A stretch of 64,000 bases of DNA, from positions 455,360 through 519,359 of the forward strand of contig NW_006763300.1 of NCBI RefSeq assembly GCF_000218685.1, read 5' to 3'. Made by a program: the position numbers and the translations under genes. Positions 34,852-43,112 of this stretch are shown in pieces; the stretch's first letter is position 1, and each line of letters opens with the position of its first letter. Below the pieces are notes generated by a model, which worked only from the letters and a program-made list of their open reading frames with translations, was not told the DNA's origin and ran no database searches. Source of the DNA: Serpula lacrymans var. lacrymans S7.9. Taxonomy: Eukaryota; Basidiomycota; Agaricomycetes; Boletales; Serpulaceae.

Positions 34852-35071
34852 TCCTCCTCAAAACCCACACTCATACACCTCTGGGTTTTACTTTGAAGGA
34901 TCTTTATACGTACCACCCCACGAACAACCAGACCACTCCACTGTTCTAGGAGGCAAAGCCCATAAACAAGTTCCGTGGAATCTGGGAGGATTGTGTGTTA
35001 GTTTGTTTTTGTGTGTGGTTTTCTAACAACAGTTCTCATCATCGACACCGGTACAGATATAACAACTGACA

Positions 35072-35948
35072 GAGATCCGATTTTTCAGATACCAATTCTC
35101 TCTATGTATCCCTTACCTCCAAATCTCTTCTGAGCACTCCCTTCACAGTTCTAGTAGACTCTGGCTTGTCACACTATTTTGTAGACACTGTTTTCATGAA
35201 TACTAGTAAACTTTTCCCCTATATCATTGCTCTAATTTGACTCCTTTTATTTGATGTCACATCAAACTCCATCACTACCAAGGCAGTGGACCTCCCCATC
35301 AGCTTCCCCTGTGGGAAAGTTACTCCAATTGTAAACCAAGAGTTAGTTACTCTGGAACACAACTCAGACAAGCTATAAAGGTAGTGATAAGGGAGTGGTT
35401 ACCCCTTAGGTAGGATCGAGTTAGTTGTGGGTATACAACAGGAGGACTTGCTGAGGAGTCTCCTGGATCTATTAAGGTATATATACTAATACATAATGTT
35501 TGTACTTATGTACTGTACAGTTGATAAACTCAGTGGCTGATGATGTCAGAGGGTGCAGCCCGTGTGACCAGCTCCACTGTGTAAGAGACTTGTAGCTAAA
35601 ATAAGAATAAAGGCAGTGTAGTGCGAGAAGGTGGAGTTTGAACAAAATGGAAAGTGCCGCATGGCACAGTGTGTGAAAACTACAGGATAAAGTTAAAGAG
35701 GAGAATGAAAATTAAAGGTCCAAAAATTGTGTATTGTAACACCAATGACTTTCTATGTCACCTTGTTGGATCTGTCCTGCTTTGCAGTTCTGGGATACAA
35801 TTGGGTTTCCCACTATAATACATTGATTGACTTGGTACTGAACAATATCTCATTATGTTCTCCAGATACTTTGAATGCCCAACTGACATTAACTCCAACC
35901 TCCAATTCTACTCCTCCAATGCGACAATACCCTAAAGTTGTTATACTC
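35072..35948 (+). pseudogene. Retropepsin of the second gypsy lineage, split by LTR A
   Basis: The first half has VLVDSGLSHYFVDTVF with the catalytic DSG intact, and DLPISFPCGK. After the LTR it continues as MTFYVTLLDLSCFAVLGYNW then LIDLVLNNI. The LTR's CCAAT duplication marks the join. No RT follows. Confidence 0.8.
35330..35741 (-). mobile_element. Solo LTR family A, 412 bp, TSD CCAAT
   Basis: It runs from TGTAAACCAAGAGTTAG to ATTGTGTATTGTAACA, with CCAAT immediately before (35325-35329) and after (35742-35746). It is inserted in the protease frame. Confidence 0.9.
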
Positions 35949-36144
35949 TGATGCACACAGCAGGGAACTCAGGGAAAAGTGATGAGAGAGAATTAAGTTA
36001 GTAGACTCATCTATACTAAAATCCATGTGGTACTGTATAGTTAATATAAATAAAGGTAAACATTTTATTGTTACAACCAAAGTTTTTATACTCTGGCACA
36101 CAGTGAGGAACAAGCATAGAGGAGTGAGTGAGAGAGCGTTACGA

Positions 36145-36393
36145 TGACACATTTTTGGACCTTTCCTTTTATTTGCATTCTCCACTTTAACCTTTTTACT
36201 ATAGTTTTCACACTCTGTGCCATGCGGCACTTTCCTTTTGTTCAAACTCCTCTTTCTCGTGCGGGGCTGCCTTTATTCTTAGTTTAGCTACAAGTCTCTC
36301 ACGCAGTGGAGCTGGTCACACGGGCTGCGCCCTCTGACATCATCAGCCACTGCTTTATCAACTGTATAATACAACATGTACAAACAATCTGTA
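36145..36393 (+). mobile_element. LTR family A, 5' part, cut by element 2
   Basis: The family A sequence from the TTTTTGGACCTTTCC region to ACAAACAATCTGTA ends exactly where the LTR of element 2 begins. The downstream part of this copy is not found nearby. Confidence 0.65.
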
Positions 36394-36720
36394 TGTCACG
36401 ATTTGAACAGAAACTTATCTAATCTTGAAACATCTTATCATTATCGTCATGTGATCTTACTATCACATGACCCATTATGCAAGCAATAATTAATAATATT
36501 GGTCACGTGATTTTACTGTCACCTGACCAAGTCTAGACTATGATGTAGTACATCAGTCAGCGCCTCATGGCTGACCTTCAGAAACATATATATACTGCTA
36601 CTCATGTACATACATTCCTCAGTTGTTGATTACTTCTTATACATTGATACTTGACGCTACTTGTTTGATTTGAGCCTCACACCTCCGTTTTTTTGGCATA
36701 AGGTGTAGGGATCTAATACA
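36394..36720 (+). mobile_element. 5' LTR family D of element 2 (327 bp)
   Basis: It starts TGTCACGATTTGAAC and ends GGGATCTAATACA. ACATATATATACTGC near 36584 resembles a TATA box. It is homologous to 29439-29766 in element 1. Confidence 0.8.
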
Positions 36721-36745
36721 ATCAACAACTGCACGAGTACCGTCT

Positions 36746-36961
36746 ATGAACGTAACAGCAACTATCCCAATAACCATCACACTCATCATCGTCATCATCA
36801 TCATATTCGTCACACTCCACATCTTCTATCGTCCCCGAACAAACCAACCTATCATCCCCCTCACCCATATCCCTACACACCCCAATACCATCGCATCATT
36901 CTTCCCTGCCAACGTCTCACCAACAACCTCCCAAGACTCCTTCCAAACCATCCCCTTTTAG
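36746..36961 (+). CDS. Small membrane-type leader ORF (element 2), 71 aa
   Basis: The ATG lies 25 bases after the LTR end. Residues of about 4-28 form a hydrophobic helix (TIPITITLIIVIIIIFVTLH), followed by RTNQPIIPLTHIPTHPNTI, SFFPANVSP and the end DSFQTIPF. This is the intact version of the ORF also found in element 1 and, more diverged, in element 3. No known retroelement protein matches to my eye. One membrane span with a short Pro-rich tail is the only prediction. Confidence 0.55.
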   Translation: MNVTATIPITITLIIVIIIIFVTLHIFYRPRTNQPIIPLTHIPTHPNTIASFFPANVSPTTSQDSFQTIPF

Positions 36962-37043
36962 TTACCATTATATCATCATAATTCCTTTGGTGTGGAACCA
37001 CTGGAATTTTCTCATTTTTACATAGTTTCAACCTTCTCTTTCC

Positions 37044-37106
37044 TCTGACCAGGCCGCACATTTGCGTCCGCCAGTCGGGAGAAGAACTGAGAGCCTAAGA
37101 AGCCGG
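37044..37106 (+). repeat. Conserved retroelement leader motif (element 2)
   Basis: CTGACCAGGCCGCACATTTG then GTCCGCCAGTCGGGAGAAGA, matching elements 1 and 3 at the same place. Confidence 0.55.
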
Positions 37107-37306
37107 TTAAAACTAGATAACTGTCCGGACCTAGTTTTTCTACTATAGCCTCTTACATAAAATTCGTAAAAATACAAAAATAGCACAGTACGTACACAGT
37201 CAGTGGTGAATGGAAGAGGATCACCTTGACTAAAGAGAAACAGATAGACTACTTGAGGTCTTAGAAGCGGTGTATTGATCCAGCTTATCACTGGGGAACT
37301 CCTTCT

Positions 37307-37744
37307 ATGCTCAGTAGAGATTTCTACATTTGGATTGGCGAACAAAACATATACACAAAAGATTACGTTTTCATGGGACAATTCCCACTCCCCATTATCA
37401 CACCCATCAGAAGCCTCTCCCCCATAATAAAACAAGAAACTCCCCCGCCAGAAGCACTACTATTCGAAAATGTCCAATTTAGAATACAGAGATCGGCCCG
37501 AGCCATCCAGCAGCACGGGCAACGACTTTACTCGGGAAATGATGGAATCATTACCAAGAATAGAAACTCCCCCACCCCAAGAAGCCTCATTAGAGGCATA
37601 CATAACACAAGAAGTCGAAAAAGCAATCCAACAAACCCACCTTCTGTACCAGTCCCAACTAGACGAGGCATGAGAAGAAGTCAGTGTCTTAGAGAAAAGA
37701 CTAAAAAGAACAGCACCACCCCCAGAAAGGGTAGAAAGGACTAG
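37307..37744 (+). CDS. ORF X (element 2), 145 aa, overlaps gag
   Basis: It starts at MLSRDFYIWIGEQNIYTKDY and continues with QFPLPIITPIRSLSP, IIKQETPPPEALLFENVQF and a strongly basic C-terminus (TRRGMRRSQCLREKTKK, PRKGRKD). The frame is fully open, while the overlapping gag frame has stops. The gag ATG is at 37470, so 275 bases are read in two frames. The same arrangement is in elements 1 and 3. Function unknown; the basic tail suggests nucleic-acid binding, which is inference. Confidence 0.6.
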   Translation: MLSRDFYIWIGEQNIYTKDYVFMGQFPLPIITPIRSLSPIIKQETPPPEALLFENVQFRIQRSARAIQQHGQRLYSGNDGIITKNRNSPTPRSLIRGIHNTRSRKSNPTNPPSVPVPTRRGMRRSQCLREKTKKNSTTPRKGRKD

Positions 37745-38580
37745 GACGGCCCTTGAGAAGCCAGAAAACTTCTTGGGAGATAAGAAGAAGTATTGAGCTT
37801 TTAGAGAGTCCCTACTTCTACACTTTGAAGACGACACCACCTATTTCAAAGATGATAGGAAAAAGATAAGCTTTGTGCTGTCTTTTATGAAAAAAGGAGA
37901 AGCTGCAGCCTTTTGGACCGATTGGCTAGAGAATAGAGTCAATGCCCAACAGCTAGGGTTAGACATAACAAACACATACGGAAGTTGGCCGTTTTTTGCC
38001 GACAAGATGGAAGAGGGATTGAAAGACAGTTTTGAAAAAGAAACTGCAAAGAATGAAATATTAACCCTAAAACAGGGTAATAAAACTGCTCAAGCCTACT
38101 TCAAAAAGTTTGAAGAATAGAAGAGGTGGGCAGGATATACCAATAGAATGAATGAAGAGTTCCTGATCTCATTGCTGAGATGGAACATGAATAAGCCCTT
38201 GATAGATCGGGTAATTTATGGAGGGCATATTCCCAGAGACTACTAGGAATGGAAACAAGAACTCATCCGGATAGACTACATCTGGAGAGAACGAGAAAAA
38301 GAAAAGAAGGGATCTGAATTTGGAAGGAAACCAAATTCAGAACAGAAAATAGAAAAGAAGAAGGACAGAACAGGATACACATATACAGGAAGCGGAGAAA
38401 GAATGGAAGTAGACAAAGCAAAAATTCTGCACTGAGGGACAATGTTACCGGTGCGGAGAGAAAGGGCATAGAAGCTTCGAATGCAAAAACGCACAAACAA
38501 AGAAGCCTCAATTCAATGTTTGAGAATTCTTGGAGAAAATGACGAAAGAGGAAAGGGAAAAACTCCTAGCGAGTTTTTAA
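37470..38580 (+). pseudogene. gag (element 2)
   Basis: It starts MSNLEYRDRPEPSSSTGND. It continues through EKPENFLGDKKKY, NRVNAQQLGLDITNTYGSW and LKQGNKTAQAYFKKFEE to an intact knuckle CYRCGEKGHRSFEC at 38443-38484. At least four in-frame stops (two TGA, two TAG) and a frameshift before the knuckle make it non-functional. Confidence 0.82.
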
Positions 38581-39185
38581 AGAGGCCAGTGGAACAGCAT
38601 CAACCGACTGCACCTAAGAACAATATTTCAAACCGATTTTCTTCTCTAACTGTGGAATCATGTAATCTACCAGAAAGCACAGAAAATAGAATCATTGACA
38701 CACACACAAAGAAAGAAATAAGGAATGAAAGAAAAGATGCAAAAAAGAAAGGCACAACCGCAGCAGAAGTGGCACATAGTGATGAGACACCCGCAGTTTC
38801 GACGGTGGGCAAATTACTAGAAAGTGCAGCAATGACGGCGGATGGTAAAAAACCTACACCCAATGCGGCAAGCTCTATAGAGAAAAACACAGCAGAGACT
38901 GTAGAAGGGAGGTCAAAAACCCCTCCAAAACAAAACCTAGAAAGAAAATAAGTCTGAACCCCAGAGTGGGTAGTGGACAGGCTTAGAGACCAAAGTGAAG
39001 AAAGATCCATTGGGATTCTAAGTGCCTGAACACATAAAAAGAGAACTAAAGAAGTAACCCGGGAAACAATAAAAAAATCAACCGGTTACCAAAAGTAGAA
39101 GCCATACTAGCGATCATAGAAATTGCCTCCCCTAAAAAGTACATTAGGGGTACCCAAGGCAATCAAATGACCATGACATGTAAGC
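38581..39185 (+). pseudogene. gag-protease linker (element 2)
   Basis: An acidic/polar linker matches the one in element 1: AAEVAHSDET, VEGRSKTPPKQNLERK, and PEWVVDRLRDQ-like sequence. It ends with the lead-in to the protease (TCKLTVLDTA). Stops interrupt it. Confidence 0.65.
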
Positions 39186-39202
39186 TCACTGTATTAGACA
39201 CT

Positions 39203-39485
39203 GCTTTCTTCTTATTTTAGCTACAAGTCTCTCACGCAGTGGAGCTGGTCACACGGGCTGCACCCTATGACAGCATCAGCCACTGCCTTTAGCAACTATA
39301 TAGTACATACGTACAAACAAACCTGTAACAGTATATAAACCCCAATAGATCAAGGAGACTCCTCAGCGAGTCCTCCTGTTGTATACCAACAAACTCTCTG
39401 CAGCTTAAGGGGTAACCACTTCCTTATCACTACCTTTATAGTGTGTTCCTGTGTGCGCCAGAGTAACTAACTCTTGGTTGTTACA
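39203..39485 (+). mobile_element. LTR family A, 3' fragment
   Basis: The family A core (AGCTACAAGTCTCTCACGCA through AGTATATAAACCCCAATAG) ends with ACTCTTGGTTGTTACA at 39485. The 5' part is missing. Confidence 0.7.
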
Positions 39486-39715
39486 CTTTGTCCAAAAGAG
39501 AATATCATGCCAATGACATCAAAGATGACAACAAAGGTGTCACCTTGATAGATCAATCCAGGGTTGCCAATATTCAAATTGGGCAGGATCACAATCTACT
39601 AGAAGTCTTTAAGAAAGACATTTCATCAGAAGAGAGAGCGTGCCTTAACGGCAATGAAAATTATTTATGGAAAGATGGGATCTTATGTTTCAAAAACAAA
39701 ACCTATGTGCCAGAG
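39486..39715 (+). pseudogene. RNase H-integrase junction fragment
   Basis: The frame KREYHANDIKDDNKGV is followed by LWKDGILCFKNKTYVPE, the stretch just before the integrase zinc domain of fungal gypsy elements (compare FKGRVYVPKDAKL in element 1). It is cut by the LTR of element 3 within YVPE. Confidence 0.7.
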
Positions 39716-40056
39716 TGTCACGATCTCAAACTCCAAACCCTAATCAATCTCCTTATCTATCTAACTCTGATGTAGAAACACTCATTTCACCTTATCTAAT
39801 CAATACATAGTATTTATCTTATCTCGTCATGTGACCTTAAGTCACCTAACTACTTACTCAGCATACATGCTCTTTCCTCATGTTTCTCAGTCAGCGCCTC
39901 AAGGCTGACATGTTCCTATATATATATAAGTAGCTACTTGATACTATACATACTCTAGCTTTTGATTTCCTCTCAATATACCTTGTTTTAACTACTTGCT
40001 AAGATTCAACATAGCCACTCTGTTACTTTGGTATAGGTGGTTGCATTATATAATCA
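39716..40056 (+). mobile_element. 5' LTR family D' of element 3 (about 341 bp)
   Basis: It starts TGTCACGATCTCAAACTCC. It shares GTCAGCGCCTCAAGGCTGAC and a TATATATATAAG box near 39926 with the other family D copies. The 3' end at TAATCA is estimated. Confidence 0.7.
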
Positions 40057-40080
40057 AAAGCTGGTATAGCACCTGGTTGA

Positions 40081-40347
40081 ATGAGCCAAACAAAGGCTAC
40101 CATTATTATCATCCTATTTCCCATCATCACACTCCTATTCTTTGCACTACTCAAACTTTACTTTCACCTCACCACACCTATTCCTCCTATCACATCCCCT
40201 AACCCTTGCCCATCCACAATCATCACTTTCATCCAAACCTCTCCCTCAAACTCATCCTTCAAGACCATTCCCCTATCTCCCATCACCCATCTGCATAACC
40301 CTGTACTTAGAGATTGTGATGGCGTGGAGTTGCTGCGATTTTATTAG
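40081..40347 (+). CDS. Small membrane-type leader ORF (element 3), 88 aa
   Basis: The ATG is about 24 bases after the LTR end. The protein starts MSQTKATIIIILFPIITLLF, a hydrophobic helix, then has a Pro/Ser/Thr tail with SSFKTIPL, as in elements 1 and 2 (TSFKTIPL, DSFQTIPF), and extends to VELLRFY. It keeps size, position and layout while the sequence has diverged. Confidence 0.5.
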   Translation: MSQTKATIIIILFPIITLLFFALLKLYFHLTTPIPPITSPNPCPSTIITFIQTSPSNSSFKTIPLSPITHLHNPVLRDCDGVELLRFY

Positions 40348-40384
40348 TTACATCTTTTACCTACCTTTTATTTCCATATACCCC

Positions 40385-40445
40385 TTACCAGGCCGCGCAC
40401 TTGTGTCTGCCAGTCGGGGAAAACCTGAGAGCCTAAAAAGCTGGG
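40385..40445 (+). repeat. Conserved retroelement leader motif (element 3)
   Basis: TTACCAGGCCGCGCACTTGT then GTCTGCCAGTCGGGGAAAAC, then GAGAGCCTAA as in element 2. Confidence 0.55.
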
Positions 40446-40636
40446 TACATCTGAACAACCGTTTGGACCCAGATTTAGTACTATACTTTTTAAGTTAGCC
40501 TTTTTTGTAGAATACTTTTATGTACACGGTAGTAGGGAACGGAAGAGGATCCCTTTACCAAGAGAAAAAAATAGACAAAAGAAACTTACAATATGATGTG
40601 TTGATCCAGACTTATCATCTAGGGAACCATAGTTGT

Positions 40637-40996
40637 ATGCCTTTTGAGATGAAACAAGAAACCCCAGAACCCATCATCCTATACTTTGACAATCCCCACC
40701 CTTCCAACAACGATGTCTCTCAACGCATGGAGAGAGACCAACCCAGATATGCTACCACCATTGACGCCCGGAATGGGCATGAACAAATTAGCAGAGGCCC
40801 TACCGCCTACTCCGCCAAGAAAACCATCGCCAGAACTAGACTGACAGCGCAGGAACCTAGAGTTCCTAGAAAACAACGAGGTATGGGAGCAAAGATGGAA
40901 TCAAAAAAACGCCAAAGTAGCAGACTTGTGGCAAAAGCTCGCCTTAGCAGAAAGGCGGCAACAGCAACAGCAATGGCAAATGGGCCAGCAACCTGA
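40637..40996 (+). CDS. ORF X (element 3), 119 aa, overlaps gag
   Basis: It begins MPFEMKQETPEPIILYFDN, matching the IKQETPPP block of elements 1 and 2, and ends in a very basic region (KMESKKRQSSRLVAKARLSR). It is open throughout. The gag ATG is at 40713, 76 bases downstream and in the +1 frame, giving 284 bases of overlap. Confidence 0.58.
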   Translation: MPFEMKQETPEPIILYFDNPHPSNNDVSQRMERDQPRYATTIDARNGHEQISRGPTAYSAKKTIARTRLTAQEPRVPRKQRGMGAKMESKKRQSSRLVAKARLSRKAATATAMANGPAT

Positions 40997-41910
40997 ACCA
41001 GAAGTAAGACTTGAAAAGACGGCCCTAGCCAAGCCGGAACACTATGATGGCAATAAGAAAAAGTTTTGCGGATTCATGGAGTCGTTAGAACTTCATTTTG
41101 GAGCAAACACCCAATATTTCAGATCTGACGAAAACAAAATCATATTTGCCTTATCATACATGACCCTGGAAGTGGTGGCAGCTCCTAGGACCAAATGGGT
41201 AGAAAGGAGGAAGGCCGCAGAAGAGAGATCCGATATAGGGGAGACGACCCTGTTGGAAAGTTGGATGTACTTCAAAAACACCCTCAAAGAACACTTCAAA
41301 GACTCGCATGAGGAGGAGTGAGCAAAACATAAGATAATGTACCAGAAGCAAGAAAAAAACCAGACAGCACAGGAGTTCTTCATAAAGTTCAAGGAGCTCA
41401 GAAGGAGAGCAGGCTACAATGTCAGAAGGAATGAGCAGTTCCTAATAACGCTCATTAGGAACAATATCAACGGATTGCTGATAAAGCGGCAACATTCCAA
41501 GGACATACATAGAATAGAAGACGAGGATTATTATGAATGATCAATTGTGGAGGGATCAGATGAAGAACAAGCAGATGCTCAAAGGAATGATTGGCGGCAG
41601 CTCCAGTTCTGGAAACTGGGGACCCAATGGTTGTTACCAAGGAGGAGGCGCTTCAGAGAGGAAGGCCGAGATGGTGGAGGTAAAGGAAGACAGCACAGGC
41701 ACGGTTTATGGACAACCCAGAATGCTAATAGAAGTGGACAAAGCAAAGTATCGAGCAGAAGGCCGATGCTTCAAGTGTGGAGAAAAAGGGCATAGGGCCC
41801 AAGACCACAAAGAAGGGGGCAGCACGGCTGTGAAACCAAAATTTAACCTCAAAGCTATGCTTGAAGGGATGTTGAAGGAAGAGCGGGACGAATTGCTCAA
41901 GGGTTTTTGA
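40713..41910 (+). pseudogene. gag (element 3)
   Basis: Gag starts MSLNAWRETNPDMLPPLTPG and continues through WQKLALAERRQQQQQWQ, LAKPEHYDGNKKKFCGFMES and AQEFFIKFKELRRRAGYNV. The knuckle CFKCGEKGHRAQDH has His instead of the last Cys. Stops near 40840, 41319 and 41538 break the frame. Confidence 0.8.
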
Positions 41911-42527
41911 AGAGGCTGGCTGTGAGTCCTCGTCACACCGAGCCTAAAGACATTACAGATGTAAATAAATATGCCTCCCTTTCTGTTGATGATCTTGATG
42001 CTTGTATTAGTACCGATGAAAATGATATTGCATTATTTAAAGATGCACAAGATTCGAGACATAAGGAAAAACAATCTAAAGAGGAGAACCTGAAAGGGAA
42101 ACAGGTTGAAAAGATTCCCAAAAAAAGAGATAACTAAGGCACAGAATGGAGCGACTTAATTGGGTAGCGCTTCTGACACTGATGCCTTGACACACTCTAA
42201 GGAAAGTGCGGTGCGTGAGGTACCTAAAGGGGATAGGACCACAAAAAGTGCAGTAGTTCAAAAGGAGATAACTGAAACACAGAAAGTGGTGACTCAATTG
42301 GGAAGCACCAATGACACTGATATTTCGACCAGCTCCAAAGAGGTCAGGCACACCTCTGATAAAAAACCTAGGAAAGAAAGTACCATGACAGCCGACTAGC
42401 GGAAAGGCTCAGGGACCAAAAGGAAGAAAGATCTATTGGTATCCTAAACAGCTGGACCCACAAAAAATGAGGACTAGAAGTAACTACAGAACTGATAAAA
42501 GAACTAAACACTTTACCAATTTACAAA

Positions 42528-42980
42528 ATGGTATTAGCGCTGGAAGAATTGAGAAAGCCTAAACAGTTCATAAGAGGCACTCAAGGAAACCAGATGAATG
42601 TCACCTGTAGACTCACAAACCTCGGAACGCACAAATCAACAACGATAAATCCGTTATTAGGCAGCGGCTGCACGGGGAGTTGCATAGACTCTAAATTTGT
42701 TGAAGGACAGGGATACAAAAGGCAAAGAATCCCTAGACCCATTCCAGTTTACAATGCCGATGGCACCCTTAACCAGGACGGAAGCATTAAAGAATTTATA
42801 GAACTATTCATGGAGATAAACGGCCATGCCAAAAGACTCCAGCTAGCCGTTACCAATCTTGGAACTGGCCAGATGTTCTTAGGCTATAAATGGTTAAAAA
42901 GACACAATCCCACAATAGACTGGAACAAGTCAAAACTAGAATTCAACAGATGTCCGAGTGAATGCAACATGATGGTATGA
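42528..42980 (+). pseudogene. Retropepsin (element 3), catalytic Asp lost
   Basis: The frame LGSGCTGSCIDSKFVEGQ has Gly where the catalytic Asp of DSG should be. It continues PIPVYNADGTLNQDGSIKEF and NLGTGQMFLGYKWLKRHNP, as in element 1. Confidence 0.8.
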
Positions 42981-43112
42981 TTTTTTGAACCAGAAGAAGA
43001 TCTAGAAACATATTGCCCTGAGGTCAACCTTAAAGAGGGGGATAGAATTCTACAATTTAACTTTCTAAATGTCAAAGACACGTCAATTCCAAATATTATG
43101 TATCAGATCTGC

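Larger units (their letters stand above)
32539..35047 (+). mobile_element. LTR-like family B, copy 2, TSD CCGG, containing LTR G
   Basis: It runs from TGTCATGCACCAAAG to CATCATCGACA with CCGG on both sides. The uninterrupted site survives in LTR C copy 3 (reverse of about 7500-7532: GTTCTGTCTTCCGGTACA), confirming both the borders and the 4-bp duplication. Removing LTR G leaves 1807 bp, close to copies 1 and 3. Confidence 0.92.
31899..35071 (-). mobile_element. LTR family C, copy 5, split by LTR B
   Basis: The left end TGTCAGAACCGTGGCC starts at 31899 and the right end ATAACAACTGACA finishes at 35071. All of 32539-35051 is later insertion plus a duplicated CCGG. Without it the LTR is about 660 bp, like copy 3. 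It separates gag from the protease of the second gypsy lineage. Confidence 0.8.
29963..35950 (+). mobile_element. Gypsy gag-pro remnant with a stack of nested LTRs
   Basis: The coding pieces in order are a gag N-terminal piece (30085-30469), capsid (31010-31600), zinc knuckle (31622-31898), protease first half (35072-35329) and protease second half (35747-35945). They are separated by solo LTR F, by LTR C (itself split by LTR B, which is split by LTR G), and by LTR A. RT, RNase H and integrase are absent. This lineage differs from the three chromovirus copies. Confidence 0.8.
36394..39185 (+). mobile_element. Chromovirus element 2, 5' half
   Basis: It consists of the 5' LTR (family D, 36394-36720), leader ORF, leader motif, ORF X, gag and the start of the protease region. 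It ends abruptly at TTAGACACTGC just before the protease active site, where a family A LTR fragment follows. No pol and no 3' LTR. Confidence 0.85.
39716..43112 (+). mobile_element. Chromovirus element 3, 5' half
   Basis: It consists of the 5' LTR (39716-40056), leader ORF, leader motif, ORF X, gag and protease, ending at a family B element at 43113. It is clearly related to elements 1 and 2 but more diverged. No pol remains; the DNA beyond family B is unrelated. Confidence 0.83.
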
